DNA of 64,000 bases from Gautieria morchelliformis. Taxonomy: Eukaryota; Basidiomycota; Agaricomycetes; Gomphales; Gomphaceae. The position numbers and the translations under genes were made by a program. The stretch covers positions 1 to 64,000 of the forward strand of contig WHVA01000587.1 in the NCBI GenBank assembly GCA_015179125.1, given 5' to 3'. Numbering within the stretch: position 1 is the first letter of the stretch; every line of letters starts with the position of its first letter. Of the stretch, positions 35,057-47,085 are shown piece by piece. Below the pieces are notes generated by a model. The model had not been told where the DNA came from. It made no database searches and saw only the letters and a list, made by a program, of their open reading frames with translations.

Positions 35057-35503
35057 CTAGTACTAACCTCCTCTGATGCAGGACACTGTGTCCCAGATGA
35101 ACCGGGACCCACAGACAAGATCCCCCGCATGCGCACCCCCACGCCCACCCGTCCGCTCGCTCGCTACCCGTATGCACCCTGCCCTGGCTTAACCTCCTAC
35201 GCATGCCAGCGCGCATGCCCTCCATTTCCTCAGCTCTCAGCCCATGGTCACTTTTGTAGATAGCAATGACAAGCACTTCTAACCGTGTTACGGGCCATAC
35301 CCGCACGCCATTTAGCCACTAATTTACTTCTATACTATCACAGCTAATTCTCATGGGGGTTAGTCCGACTTGGGACCCCCCGCCTCAGGGCTTATGTTTC
35401 ATCACCATGATAACGGCCAATCCCTAGATACACTGCATGTATTATCCTACATGAGCATGGCTCAATGGATAAAAATGGAATTAAAAAAAAAAAAAAAAAA
35501 AAA

Positions 35504-35515
35504 AACTGAGCTATA
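35504..35515 (+). repeat. Right target-site duplication of the LINE
   Basis: AACTGAGCTATA, same as 29091-29102, directly after the A tail. Confidence 0.8.
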
Positions 35516-36203
35516 GACCCCCAGGTTCAATTTGCTCTCCCTCCCTTCCCTTCCCCTGTGCAGCACAACACTTGTGCCCATAGGATTTCTTATTGCCATG
35601 TGCTGGACATTTCCCCCCCTCTTCTCATTCCTTACTTGTACCATTAGGACTATGTTATGCAATCTTGTTCCAGGTGGGCACCTCACCAGATGCCCACCGT
35701 ATTCCTTAAAAAGCTCACTCACCAAGCCCCACTGAGCCAGTGCAATTCAAATGATTTACTCTACAAAGCCTTCACCCATTTATGATGATCTTGTGTGAAT
35801 CATTAGCTTCCAGGGTAGATAACAGACTTTGCCCACAACAGACTATTGAAGTTACTGCATGTACAATATGGGAAGTCAAATCACCATAATAGCAAGAGAT
35901 ACAATATCCTTGTGTCAATGAGTGTTTGCCCTGGGAAACTCATGTGGCCCTTCTGCATTGTGTCCATGAAGTCCCATGCTCAAACCAGTTGAGATCAAGC
36001 TTTGTGAGTCCCTTTCCCATGACAGCGGTATTTGCAGGCCGCCACAAAACTGACTGAGACCAGGGGGGTACCCAGAATAAAGGTTCTGAGGGCGAGTTCA
36101 GTAACCAGCCATTTTCAAGCCGTGAGTCATGTCGAAACCCAGGCCCTGCAGCTGTGCAAAAGACATTAGCTGATTTTGTATGTTCCGATAATCAAGGTAA
36201 CAG
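35516..36203. other. Spacer between the LINE and the WD40 NLR
   Basis: Contains the right copy of the dispersed repeat (35648-35740) and the 3' flank of the NLR. No gene seen. Confidence 0.4.
35648..35740 (+). repeat. Dispersed repeat, right copy
   Basis: Direct-orientation partner of 28605-28705, about 90 percent alike by eye. Confidence 0.65.
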
Positions 36204-39200
36204 CTACTGACTAGCCTGCCCTGCAAACGGTACTGAAATGCCCAGCCCAATGTCTGCATTCCACACACAGACAGTTGAGTCCCAAGACCCAGAGACGATG
36301 CGCTTGCCGTCCGGCGAGAACGTGACCGAGTTGACGAAACTGGTGTGGCCTTTGAATGGCGCTGAAATGAGCTCCCCGGTGTCTGCGTTCCACACACGGA
36401 TCGTCTTGTCATCAGACCCGGAGATGATGCGCTTGCTGTCGTGCGAGAACGCCACCGAAGTGACGCAGTCGGTGTGGCCTTCGATTGGTGCTGAAATGAG
36501 CTCCCCGGTGTCTGCATTCCACACACGGATCATGTTGTCACGAGACCCGGAGACGATGCGCTTGCTGTCGTGCGAAAACGCCACTGACGTGACGCCGTCG
36601 GTGTGGCCTTCGAATGGTGCTGAGATGAGCTCCCCGGTGTCTGCATTCCACACACGGATCGTCTTGTCATCAGACCCGGAGACGATGCGCTTGTCATCGT
36701 GCGAGAATGCCACTGACGAGATGGCGTGGGTGTGGCCTTCGAATGGTGCTGAAATGAGCTCCCCGGTGTCTGCATTCCACACACGGATCGTCTTGTCATG
36801 GGACCCGGAGACGATGTGCTTGCCATCGTGCGAGAACGTGACCGAGTTGACGAAACTGGTGTGGCCTTTGAATGGCGCTGAAATGAGCTCCCCGGTGTCT
36901 GCATTCCACACACAGATCGTCATGTCACGAGACCCGGAGACGATGCGCTTCCCGTCGTGCGAGAATGCCACCGACATGACCCACTCGGTGTGGCCTTCGA
37001 ATGGTGCTGAAATGAGCTCCCCGGTGTCTGCGTTCCATACACGGATTGTCTTGTCATGAGACCCGGAGACGATGCGCTTGCCATCGTGTGAGAACGCCAC
37101 CGACGTAACAGTGTCGGTGTGGCCTTCGAATGGTGCTGAAATGAGCTCCCCGGTGTCTGTGTTCCACACACGGATTGTCTTGTCATGAGACCCGGAGACG
37201 ATGCGCTTGCCATCGTGCGAGAACGCCACCGACGTAACAGTGTCGGTGTGGCCTTCGAATGGTGCTGAAATGAGCTCCCCGGTGTCTGTGTTCCACACAC
37301 GGATTGTCTTGTCATGAGACCCGGAGACGATGCGCTTGCTGCCGTGCGAGAACGCCACTGACGTGACGCAGTCGGTGTGGCCTTCGAATGGTGCTGAAAT
37401 GAGCTCCCCGGTGTCTGCGTTCCACATACGGATCGTCTTGTCATGAGACCCGGAGACGGTGCGCTTGCTATCGTGCGAAAATGCCACTGACGTGACGTGG
37501 CCGGTGTGGCCTTCGAATGGTGCTGAAATGACCACCCCAATCTCTGCATTCCACACACGGACCGTCGTGTCCCAAGACCCGGAGACGATGCGCTTGCCGT
37601 CATGCGAGAATGCCACTGACGTGACGGTCCTGGTATGACCTACCAGAACGGTTTGAATAGGTGGCCACGAAGTCGCTTTCCCGGTCTCAATGCGGAGCAG
37701 TCGTGGAAATCGTGGGAGGTAAGTCTCGCATATTTTCGACCTTTCAGGTGCAAATGGCAGTGCCGACAAATAGAGATGGGGCGCACTCTCGGAGATTACA
37801 CTCCCAAACGCACCTACGAAATTGCGGGTATCCGTTACACATGCTGTAATGTCATTATCCTGAAGTGCATTTGACTCCCGTCGGAGCTCATAACAACTTG
37901 GGCACTTACCTGACTCCAGGCCATTATTGAAGAGAGCGCGGCTGATACATCAGGTACCTTCTTGATCAAACTCAAAACTTCCAACCAGTAGAGTAGCTTA
38001 GTCTCGAAGAACTCCTTGATCTTTGCACCTATACCCGGCGTAAAGGTGGTGGCGTGAACATGGTCTGCCCACAAACGGCAAGCGTAGGAAAGTTGTGGGG
38101 ATATATACTTCGTAGTCCGTGTCGCCAAGTCGACAACGTCATCATTACGCAGATGTGAAGTTTCAAGTTGACAAATGTTGAAACAAAGTTCATCCTTCAT
38201 CACGCGCAGACATGAGAACGCAAGGCCGCCTTGGTGTGAAGATGTATCGATGTAGTATGGTCCACTCCCGTTGCAATCTGTCAAGAAGTCACGAAAAGAC
38301 GTGTGCAGCAGGCTGATTGGGACAGAGTTTTGAGTGGGAAGGCTCAACAGAGCCCCCATGTGTCTAAATATTGCATGAACCTCGGTACCCGACTCGTCTC
38401 CACTGCACAGTTTCTGCAAGGCAGACATCGAGAGCGGTTCTCTGGCCGTCAAGATGCAGCCCATCACCACGCGAAAGCGACACTTGACATCGTCCGTCAA
38501 GTCATCGCCATCCCCGAATATCTGCTTGAGGATACCGAGATACAGCTTATTCATCCCACGGAGGTTCTTGACCAAAATTTCCTCCAGTTGTTTAACAGCA
38601 ACGCGACCACCCTTCCCATCTCCTTTGACAAATCGACAAGCCGTGGACGCCCATTGAAAGTGACCTTCAGACTTCTCAACTAATAATCGACACCAGCCAT
38701 CGTTGGGCCATTTGTGCTCCAGGGCCGTAATGTTACCTAGTTCATGTTTCACAAAGCGGGCGACGGCATCGGCAGGGTTCGGGTCAATATCCTTTAGGGA
38801 CCTGGAAAGCACGTGCTTCTTCCCGAGAAGGGCGATCTGGATGCCTTGTTCAGTACGGGAGGTGATGAGAACACGGAAGTTAGGCGGCAATTCTGCAGCT
38901 TCGTTGCCAAGGACAGACAAGAGACTCTGGCGAGATTTCATGTCTCCACTCTCATCCAATGCATCAATAACGATCACCGTTGGTCCGACGGTCGTTAGCC
39001 CATGGGCGGCGTCTAGAATGAACTTCTGGAACTGCAGATGAGGTATGCGTGTGGTCCGAAGGGCTGTCTGCTGTCCGACCACTTTCAGCAACGATGCTTT
39101 GCGTTGTGGGTCCAGATCAGCCAGATCACGAGCAATAGTGCTAAATATATTGCCCAGGGATCGCTCTGCCGGATGATCGCGGTCAAAACAGTATGACAAT

Positions 39201-40734
39201 CCGAGACGTTTGAGCCTGGCAAATCGTCGAGCGACCTCATGAGCAATTGCAGACTTGCCAGAACTGGCAACATCATGCAAGGAAAATATCCGAGGAGCAT
39301 CGTCGCTATCCCTGTTGGCCCAATTGCAGATCTCCCCAATAACTTTCTCGCGAGTACCCGGCAAACAGCCTTTTTGAGGATCGCATGCAGCTCCCGCTGC
39401 ATAGAGCATGTCCATCAGCCGAAATGCACCAGCTGGTAGCAAGGTGTATTCGGCTCGGGAAACGCCTGAAACCAGAAAACTCACAGATGTCGCCGACAGC
39501 CTCTAGAACACGTAGTACCTCGATTTCGGTATGAATGACGGCGTGTTCCTGTAACACCACCCTGAGTGTGTTGAAGGTTTGCTGGTATTGTGTGACCGTG
39601 GTGTCGACATCCGACCGTAGATTCTTCGTGGTTCTTTTCCCTGAACAAAGATCATCAGTATGGCCGTCTGATACACTGGGTCCAACATACAGAAGTTCAT
39701 GTCTTTGGCATAGTCGCGGATAAAATAACTACACTCAAGCGTTTGACTCGTCAAGGCTACGATAAGTGGCTTTTGCGATTCAATTTCCTTCAACGGCTCT
39801 GCGAAGTGGACGAGCGCATAGGTGTCTCCAATGAGGTTCGCCAGCTCATTGATGCTATTGTCCCGGTCCCTCTGAGCAAGGATCATCTGGGCCAGAAGTC
39901 AGATATGTCAACTCAGCCGGTGCATGGGACATATCTACCTTTTGCACACTAGACAGGATAGACCATGCCATTTTGGCGTAAGGATGGATCTAGAATCAAG
40001 CAAAGCGTGTACATGAGATGACCTGGGAGACCGCCGACATTTGAACCATACCTCGGAGATCCCGTCCACTATCTTAGTAAATAGCTTGATCTTGTCCAGG
40101 AGAGGATCCCAGGCCGCCATTGTCAGGATGGCAGTATTACTGGTGATGCCGTCAACCACATTCCCTGCATCAATAATTCTGGAAGGCGCTGGGTTCATAC
40201 TATCGACCACTTTCATGTCGCTGACCGCTTCGTTCAACTGGAATTCCTGCGCCTCGTCGGGCGTCCCGAGAGACGTAATGGTGAACCCTAGGCCAGTCTG
40301 AACCTCATGCATGTTCCCTGCCTCGTCGTATTTACGGAGTTTGAGAGGAACGGCCGCTGAGTTGGATGATTACGTGTGCACTCAGTCGTTGAGCGACGAG
40401 GACTGACCTCCTGCTGCTCCTTCCTCAAGCAGTAACTCAATCCGTTCCTTCGCCCCGCCAATGTATTCATCGCTACCAAATGTATGATGCCTATAGACTT
40501 CGATGCCTAATACGGAACCCACATTCACGTCGTTGCTGGGCATGGATTTAAGGTCTACGTGAAGATAACACTGGAATTAAACGCACAAATAGAACGACTC
40601 ATCCCATGAGGCAGTATTGCCTCTCGCAGCTACGGCTGTCTTCTTGACATCCTCATCAACAAAGAGTTTCACGTAATATCTGCCAGGCCGTTTGCCGAAC
40701 AGTCCCATATTGGGATGGTGTTTGCATTTCAGGT
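36204..40734 (-). CDS. C2-NACHT-WD40 STAND/NLR protein
   Basis: Eight exons deduced by frame: 40734-40587, 40535-40408, 40356-40052, 39989-39939, 39886-39691, 39640-39485, 39432-37910, 37859-36204; introns are 50-62 bp and all phases fit. About 1,387 residues plus an uncertain first exon near 40907-40870. The N-terminus (YYVKLFVDEDVKK, ASWDESFYF, VGSVLGIEVYRH) fits a C2 domain. A middle region (DGISE then IHPYAKMAWSILSS) and CLPGTREKVIGEICNWA lead into NACHT. Walker B is VIVIDALDES. The P-loop reads HDVASSGKSAIAH, with the first and a middle glycine of the usual form replaced, so nucleotide binding may be weak. Eleven WD40 repeats of 43 residues follow. Cytosolic receptor; ligand unknown. C2 at the N-terminus suggests membrane contact. 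Confidence 0.8.
36240..37640 (-). repeat. Eleven WD40 repeats, 129-bp units
   Basis: Units recur every 129 bp; for example CTCCCCGGTGTCTG appears near 36502, 36631, 36760 and onward. Two adjacent units around 37100-37300 are almost identical. Differences cluster at a few codons after GHT (DTV, DCV, EWV, SFV, HAI, DGV). High internal identity is known for fungal NLRs such as the HET-D/HET-E group. Confidence 0.85.
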
Positions 40735-41145
40735 CTGTGGTCGACCGTCAAGAGTCAGTATACGACGGACACAAACGAAAGAGTCCTCCCTGCAATTTTG
40801 ATTGCTGCAGGAATACTTCGGGGTGGAGAGTGAGCAATTGACTCACTAGAAAAGTGATCGTGGACTTACGCTACTGTGGCCTTATCGTTGCCCTTAACAT
40901 TGTTCATTGTTCGCAGTGTACGAGGTGGGTGGTAGGCGGAAAATGACGACAAGAGGCGCCACATAGCCGCATAGCACGAAGTCTACAGCTCCCAAGCGCC
41001 CGTCCGCGTGGCTCAGTTTCCAGGTACTCGGCGTCTTACAGCTGGTCGTCTCCAGAGGCAACGCCACCTCACCTGGGCGTCACCATCAAGGCGCCCGGTT
41101 AGTAACGGGTAATGGCACCGGGGCTGCCTTGACGTTCCTGTACCA
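40735..41145. other. NLR 5' region and spacer to the first Helitron
   Basis: A possible first coding exon lies at 40907-40870 on the minus strand (MNNVKGNDKATVA, then GTAAGT), but its phase does not fit the next exon, so the true start is unresolved. Nothing else supported. Confidence 0.35.
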
Positions 41146-44100
41146 CTAGGTGGGTACCCGCGCTTCGCGCGGGGGTGCAGGTCAAACGCCTCGGTAAGGT
41201 CAAGTGCATTGGGGAAAATCAAAGTAACCAATTTGCATCAAGTAAAATCAAGTAACACACATAAACCATATCAAGAGAAGTGGATATAAAAAAATCAAGG
41301 AGCTCTAAGTAATACATCTTTATATACAATGTTGGTTGTGTCCAAACCCTCCTCAAGCAAGACCTTGACTCTGTTCCAATTGGTCCCTCTTGATACACCA
41401 ACATACAACTGACCATGTCCAAACACTGGATATCTCAGGTCCAGCCCAACCGTACCCAAAGACTGTCCCTGAGACTTGTTGATAGTCATTGCAAATGCCA
41501 AACGCACTGGAAACTGCCTCCTTTGCAGCACAAATGGCAACTCTCCCTCTGATGGCTTAATGATGATCCTGGGGATGAAAGCAATATTTCCTGCACATGG
41601 ACCTGAGATGATCCTGACCTCCAACACTCTAATGCTTATCCTCACCAACCGCAACCTTGTCCCATTGCATAGTCCTTGCTTCTGATCCAAATTGCACAAC
41701 AGCATCAGAGGCACTCCAGGCTTGACTTCCAAGCGAGCAGAAGGAAGACAGCCCATCTCTATGGAATTCAGATACTCCACAGGATACCGATCTGCATCGT
41801 CAGATTCTTCAATGGAATTTGCACAGTGCAAGACCTGAGCATCACCTGGAAACTCCCTAAACACCATGGAATTGATCTCATTGACCTCAGTCTTTCTGGC
41901 ACAGAGGATGGCACGCTCCAGAAAGTAATTGTCCTGGACAGGGACTTGATTGCCAATGCCAGGGTATATTTCCTGGATCAGATCTTCAATTCCAGGGCCA
42001 CACACCATGTGAGGAGGCAGTGAGAACGTATGATCTAGTGGGAGATCCTTTCCCTGGCCCACATTCTGCAGCCATTCTGCAAACCTGGCTCTGTCAGGGT
42101 CATTTCTCACCCGCATGTTCTCTGTCAGATGGATGACCTTGATCTTTTGCCACAGATATGACTTCTGAAGGGTAGCTCCCACAATATCCTCCTTGGAGCC
42201 TTTAGGGACAATTGGCAGAGTCTGCTGAAAGTCACCTCCAAAGGCGACTGTGATGCCACCAAAGGGTCTGTCAGGCTGGTCAAGGAAATCCCTCAGTGTC
42301 CTGTCAATGGCCTCTATGGCATGGCAATGCTGCATTGCAGCCTCATCCCAGATGAGGAGACTGGCCAGTCTCACCATGTCAGCCTTGTCAGAGTTCTTTT
42401 TGATGGAGGAGAGAGAGCGCTCATGGACAGGAATGGGAATTCCAAGCATGCTATGAGAGGTTGTACCCTTAGTGAGGATAAGTGCAGCCATTGCAGATGA
42501 GGCTACTGCAATCACAATGAGGCTCTCTGCTCTACAGGAGTGGATTAGAGTGTTCCATGTGAATGATTTCCCGGCGCCACCTGAGCCAGTGACAAAAAAC
42601 ATTTGTCCATCAGGTTTCCCATGAGCATCTCTGGTCAGTGCCGACCGTAATATCTGATCATGCGCAGACCTTTGCCCTTCATTCAGCTTAGGAACCTGCT
42701 CATCTGCTATGTCCCTCTCTTCAACAGGGTCATAGTCCCTCTGCTCAGCTATGAACCTGTTTCCAATGAGGGCCTCCCACTCGCCTGCCACCCGAGGCAT
42801 ATCATCAAAGCTGCTCAAGGACATTCCACCCTGCTGGAGGATTTTTTCCAGGAGAAAGAGGCCAAAATCATACACCTGATCGTCCTGTGGATCCTGCATA
42901 CCATGTCTGATTTGGAGCTGATGTCTGAGATCATCACATATGTGCTCCTTGAAGCCATCCCATAGTCTCCCGGGACCCGATGGATTGCAATGGCCAAGGA
43001 TGGTGGCAAAGAGATGTCTGAGCTGAGCACCTGTTTTCATGCCACTGGCTTCCTGGAGACACAACCTCAACTCCTGATCATCATCCAGAAGTCCCCTTGC
43101 ACGACAGGCCTCCTTGTAAGTAGCATATTGTATGCCATCCACCGACCTAAGCTCCTCAAAGGATCTAGCCCCCTTGACCACTGTGAGGAGAGTGCGCACA
43201 AAAAATCTCTCTCCTGATCTAGGGTTTGCAAAGTGAAGGCGACTGATGCTATAACCTCCTTGGCGTGGTGTCCATACCTTTTCCTGTGAGTGCCAGGTAA
43301 AATGCTCAGGAAACTCCACATAGAGCAGATCACATGCTTCAGGGTAGATATCATTGGCCTCAAAGTACGCCATGAGCGGTGTCTTTTTCGCCTCAGCCCT
43401 TTCCAGGATGTTGTCCACATCCTGGTTGGGATCAAAGGTGATTGTGTGGTGGTCCTTTTCATGGACTGGCAGTGCCATGACTGCAGGCACCTGGGTGTGG
43501 ATTTCCCGCTCCAGCAACCTCCAACAGGCCTCATGAGCACTGACATAGCGAGCGTCCAGGTACTGCTTAATTTCATCCTGGGTGCGACCAAACTCCATGG
43601 TGGTCCGATCATGGCCCTTGTAGAGATACTTGTGGATATACTTGATACACCTCACATTGATGGTGAGTTCAGGGTTGATGTGACACCAGAATTTGAGCAA
43701 GAGCAGAGCAGAGTATGGCACAACCCATCTGTTGTCCAGCATGTCACCTCTGACATTGTGCAGCCTTCCATCATTGCGACGACGATATTTTGCATTCAGA
43801 CTGGTTTCCTCACAGAATGACTTTGGGAAGTTTTTCTTGCACTTGCCATTTTCCATGCAGGGTGCGTTTGGTTTCATTTGTCCACAGGGACCATGTGTCA
43901 TCAGCTCACAGACCAACTGGTAGAGGACAGGATGTGTCTCTGGATCAGGGAACTCTGCTGAAATCATAGAATCCACCTCATGTGGATGTTTGACCTTGGA
44001 CTCCCTATCGAACCAGATAAGCAGGTGCATGTGTGGGAGCCCCCTCTTCTGGAATTCAATAGTGTGAACGCGAGCGACAGTTTCTCCAAAGATCTTGTCC

Positions 44101-45045
44101 TTGACGATCAAGTCAATGAGGTATTTCTTTTTGAGGTGAAACACCCGCGACACCAGGTCAGGTCTGTCCTGAGCAGTTTGTCCAGGGAGCAACTCAGCCA
44201 CTATCTCATCCCACTTTGGATTGGCAGTCATGGTAATAAATAAATCAGGGGGACCCTTCTTTGTTGCAATGGCCAGGGAGTTCTGGCAGTTTTGATTCAT
44301 GTCCCGTGTACTTCCTTGAAATGTCGCAGGCAGAATGACTTTTATGCCCAAGCTGTTTGCATCTCCAATGTCATTGTCCAAGCCTCCATATGAATCTACC
44401 ATCTGGTTATACTGCTCAGCATGCAGAGTGTGTTGATTGGCCCTGATCCACCTCAGTCTGCTTTGCTCTGCAGCAGCCCAGGAGTCTACAATGTACTGCT
44501 GGAACAATTTGCCACCACGCAGGAGTGTTGTAGGTTCTCTCGCTCTCTGGAACAGACGATATGCATGGTACTGTATTTGGGTGACCTGTGTCCATCTGTT
44601 TGGATTGGGATTGGCCTGCCGAGCACGCTCTGGCTCATGATAAGGAATACCTGGTTCCCATCCCAACTCTCCCTTGGGAAAGAGCAAGACATAGTGCAGA
44701 GAGGCATAGTTTGCATTGGTATCCAATACCCTTCTGAAAGGTCCACCTCTGAGCTGGACAATAATATCCCTAGGTTCAGGGTCGATGCCATCTCCAGGAA
44801 GAACGACTGCAATCTCATCTACAGTTGGGACATTATATCTCCTAGGATCCCTGTGTGCCCTGTATGTGAGCCTTGCCTGGATGTCACCATTCTGTTCTTG
44901 AGCTCTGAGCCTCTCAGCTGCTTGTTTATATGTGCACACATGAGGATTGCATAGCAGGAGCATTTCCTGCAAGTCTCCCATGATAGTTGGAGACAGACGC
45001 TCATTACGATTCTTTCTCTTTGCCAAAGCCAGTGCAGGATCATAT

Positions 45046-45543
45046 TGTAGAGGACAGGAATTATAGGCAGTAGGTATGGACTGCTTGCTCAAAAGAATAG
45101 ACTAGAAATTAATTCACTCTCTCAGTGAATTTAGTTGTCACTGTAAGTATATTATACACTACCTAGAAATTAATTCACTACAGAGGATTTCTAGGTCAAT
45201 AAGTCGAAAGAACACTAGACTAATTTACTTGCCTCTCTCAGTGAATTTAGTTGTCACTGAGAGAGGGGGAAATCGGTCTCACTGTGCATGTACTACTACC
45301 CGGCCCTTTAGCGCCCAAGAGCTCGCGCCTCGAAGTCATTTCAGACTCCGCTGGGTGCAGCCGCTTGTGAAAATAGAAATAACAAGATGAAATGGAGAGG
45401 TAAGGAGTGACTGGAAAATTTCGAAAATAATCAGAGAAATGGGTGCATGGTACAAGAACAATGTGAGAAGAGATTGAAACACCATACAGCAAATCGAATA
45501 TATTATGCTTGATTTTGGTGCAGGAGCATAAATGCACCCAACA
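45046..45543. repeat. Solo LTR inserted in Helitron copy 1
   Basis: 498 bp starting TGTAGAGG and ending CCCAACA, flanked by a 5-bp duplication CATAT (45041-45045 and 45544-45548). Copy 2 has the uninterrupted site with a single CATAT, so this is a clean insertion. No internal region is present, so it is a solo LTR left by recombination. Orientation is not determined. It is not homologous to the LTR at 1737. Confidence 0.8.
45232..45266. repeat. 13-bp inverted repeat inside the solo LTR
   Basis: CCTCTCTCAGTGA (45232-45244) and TCACTGAGAGAGG (45254-45266) flank a 9-nt loop. A partial second copy of the same sequence lies near 45114-45145, along with repeated GAAATTAATTCACT words. Confidence 0.7.
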
Positions 45544-46859
45544 CATATATGTAAAGCTGGGCATACTTTGGATCGTCTTCATTGTCAGGGAGGAGAGAGC
45601 CATGGAGATGATACAGTTCACCCTGTAGCTTGAGCACATATGGACCACGACCCTCCCGAAGCAAATCTTGGTCAAAGTTGGCCCCCACAGAAGTGAATGC
45701 AAACGCAGCATTATACTGCCTGATATTCTGGCGAAATCCTTTTGCCTCAGGGTCCTGGCCTTCTAAGAGCTGTTTCAATGGCTGAGGGGGCTGTGGCAGG
45801 TCTTCCAGCTGCACCTTTCCTTCCATACAGCAATCACCAAACCTGGGCCGCACATTTGAGGATTTCTGCAGGCGTTCTGCCATCCAGTGTAATGCTCCAC
45901 AGTCAGGGCAGGGAACAACCATGCGACCCAGATCATGACGCAGCACATCTGCCTCGATTATTCTAGAGCGACCGAGTGGAATAAAAGAAGGAGGTCGCTG
46001 AGGACGCTGCCGAGGTATAGGGAGTGGCTGAGGAGGCTGAGGAGGTGCAGGGAGTGGCTGAAGAGGCTGTGGAGGTGCAGGGAGCGGCTGAGGAGGTGCA
46101 GGGAACGGCTGGGGAGGCTGAGAAGGTGCAGGGAGTCGCTGAGGAGGCTGAGGAGGTGCAGGGAGTCGCTGAAGAGGCCGCAAAAGCGCAGGGAGTAGTG
46201 GAGGCATTGGTCTTATTGCATTGGCCTGAGCACGCAATGCTGCCACTCCTGCAGAACCTACTACAGGAGGAGGCGCTGGTTGTACAGATGCAGGCCTGTG
46301 CCTTCCCAAAGGCCGCAATGCAGCTGCCTGAGCACGCAAGTCTGCAATGGCTGCTGAACCTACTATAGGAGCTGGCTGTACAGGGTCTGGCCTATTTCTT
46401 CTCAGGGGCTGTAATGGTGGGATAACTGCTAACTGAGCATGAAGGGCTGCCACCTGCTCTCCAGGACTGAGATTAGGAGGACGTGATGATGGTGCCAGCA
46501 TGGGCAGACGTGAAGAGGGTGCAAGCATAGGAGGATGTGATGGCCCGGCCACAGGTTGTTGAAAAGGATCAGCGACATTGCTTCTAGGAGGAGGGTGAGG
46601 GATGGCAAAAGGCTGTGGGGGAGGGGGTGGCTGGTCCTGAGCTCTGACAGCAGCAGCAGCAAGCGCACGTGCTCTCCAATCAGTGGGCGATGTCATATGA
46701 CCCTCCTGCTCCTCCCTTGCCCTTTCACGCTCCTGCTGACGATTTCTCTCTGGAGTAGATGGATACCTGAGAAATGCAGGTATAAGCTTAGAGGAACAAT
46801 CAAGCTACCAGAATTCAACTTACATTTGCAAGCAGATGCTGTTGTTGTTAATTTTTCTT

Positions 46860-47085
46860 GGGCAAAGTCAGGGGAATTTATTAATTTCTAATTACATAAA
46901 TGTCAGACAGCTCACACCAGACCACCGAGAAATACATACATACCCAGGAAGGGACAGGTAATTGTTTGTTAAGCAAAGTCAAGGGAATTTATTAATTTCT
47001 ATTTAAAATAAAATAAATAAATGTCAGATGGCTCACACCAGACCACAGAGAAATATATACATACCAAGGAAGGGACAGGGAAATT
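46860..47085 (-). repeat. Tandem 100-bp repeat in the Helitron 5' leader
   Basis: Two similar units around GCTCACACCAGACCAC (about 46910 and 47030). The mirror-image copy 2 leader also has two units (about 48340-48530), so the duplication predates both copies. Confidence 0.6.

Larger units (their letters stand above)
29103..35503 (+). mobile_element. Full-length non-LTR retrotransposon (Tad1/I-like LINE)
   Basis: About 6.4 kb with a 5' leader (29103-29216), ORF1, ORF2, a 3' UTR and an A tail of about 21-23 (35483-35505). A 12-bp target duplication flanks it. ORF2 order is APE endonuclease, reverse transcriptase, RNase H and a C-terminal CCHC-like knuckle, as in I and Tad1 clades. Premature stops and frameshifts in both ORFs make it inactive. 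The preserved ends suggest moderately recent insertion. Confidence 0.85.
41295..46696 (-). pseudogene. Helitron Rep/helicase (copy 1), split by a solo LTR
   Basis: Two open parts, 46696-45549 and 45045-41295, join in frame if the solo LTR and one target copy are ignored. The first part has a Pro/Gln-rich region and a zinc-finger-like segment (CPDCGALHW, then FGDCCMEGK). The second has the Rep nuclease motif GLPHMHLLIWF (HxH, about residue 352 of the second part) and KYIHKYLYKG with the tyrosines. A Pif1-type helicase follows: GSGGAGKS, IWDEAAM, GGDFQQTLP, and TINKSQGQSL near the end. No frameshift was seen in either part, unlike copies 2 and 3. These proteins catalyse rolling-circle transposition. 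The ATG used by copy 2 is ATA here, so translation could start at the later MTSP. Confidence 0.8.

Noticed and set aside
36238..37059. 273-codon plus-strand open frame opposite the WD40 repeats
   Set aside because: It is the antisense shadow of the 129-bp repeats; length divisible by three keeps it open. No independent evidence.
45100..45543. Spliceosomal intron in the Helitron gene of copy 1
   Set aside because: Borders lack GT-AG at the homologous joint and a perfect 5-bp duplication with TG...CA ends fits a solo LTR better.
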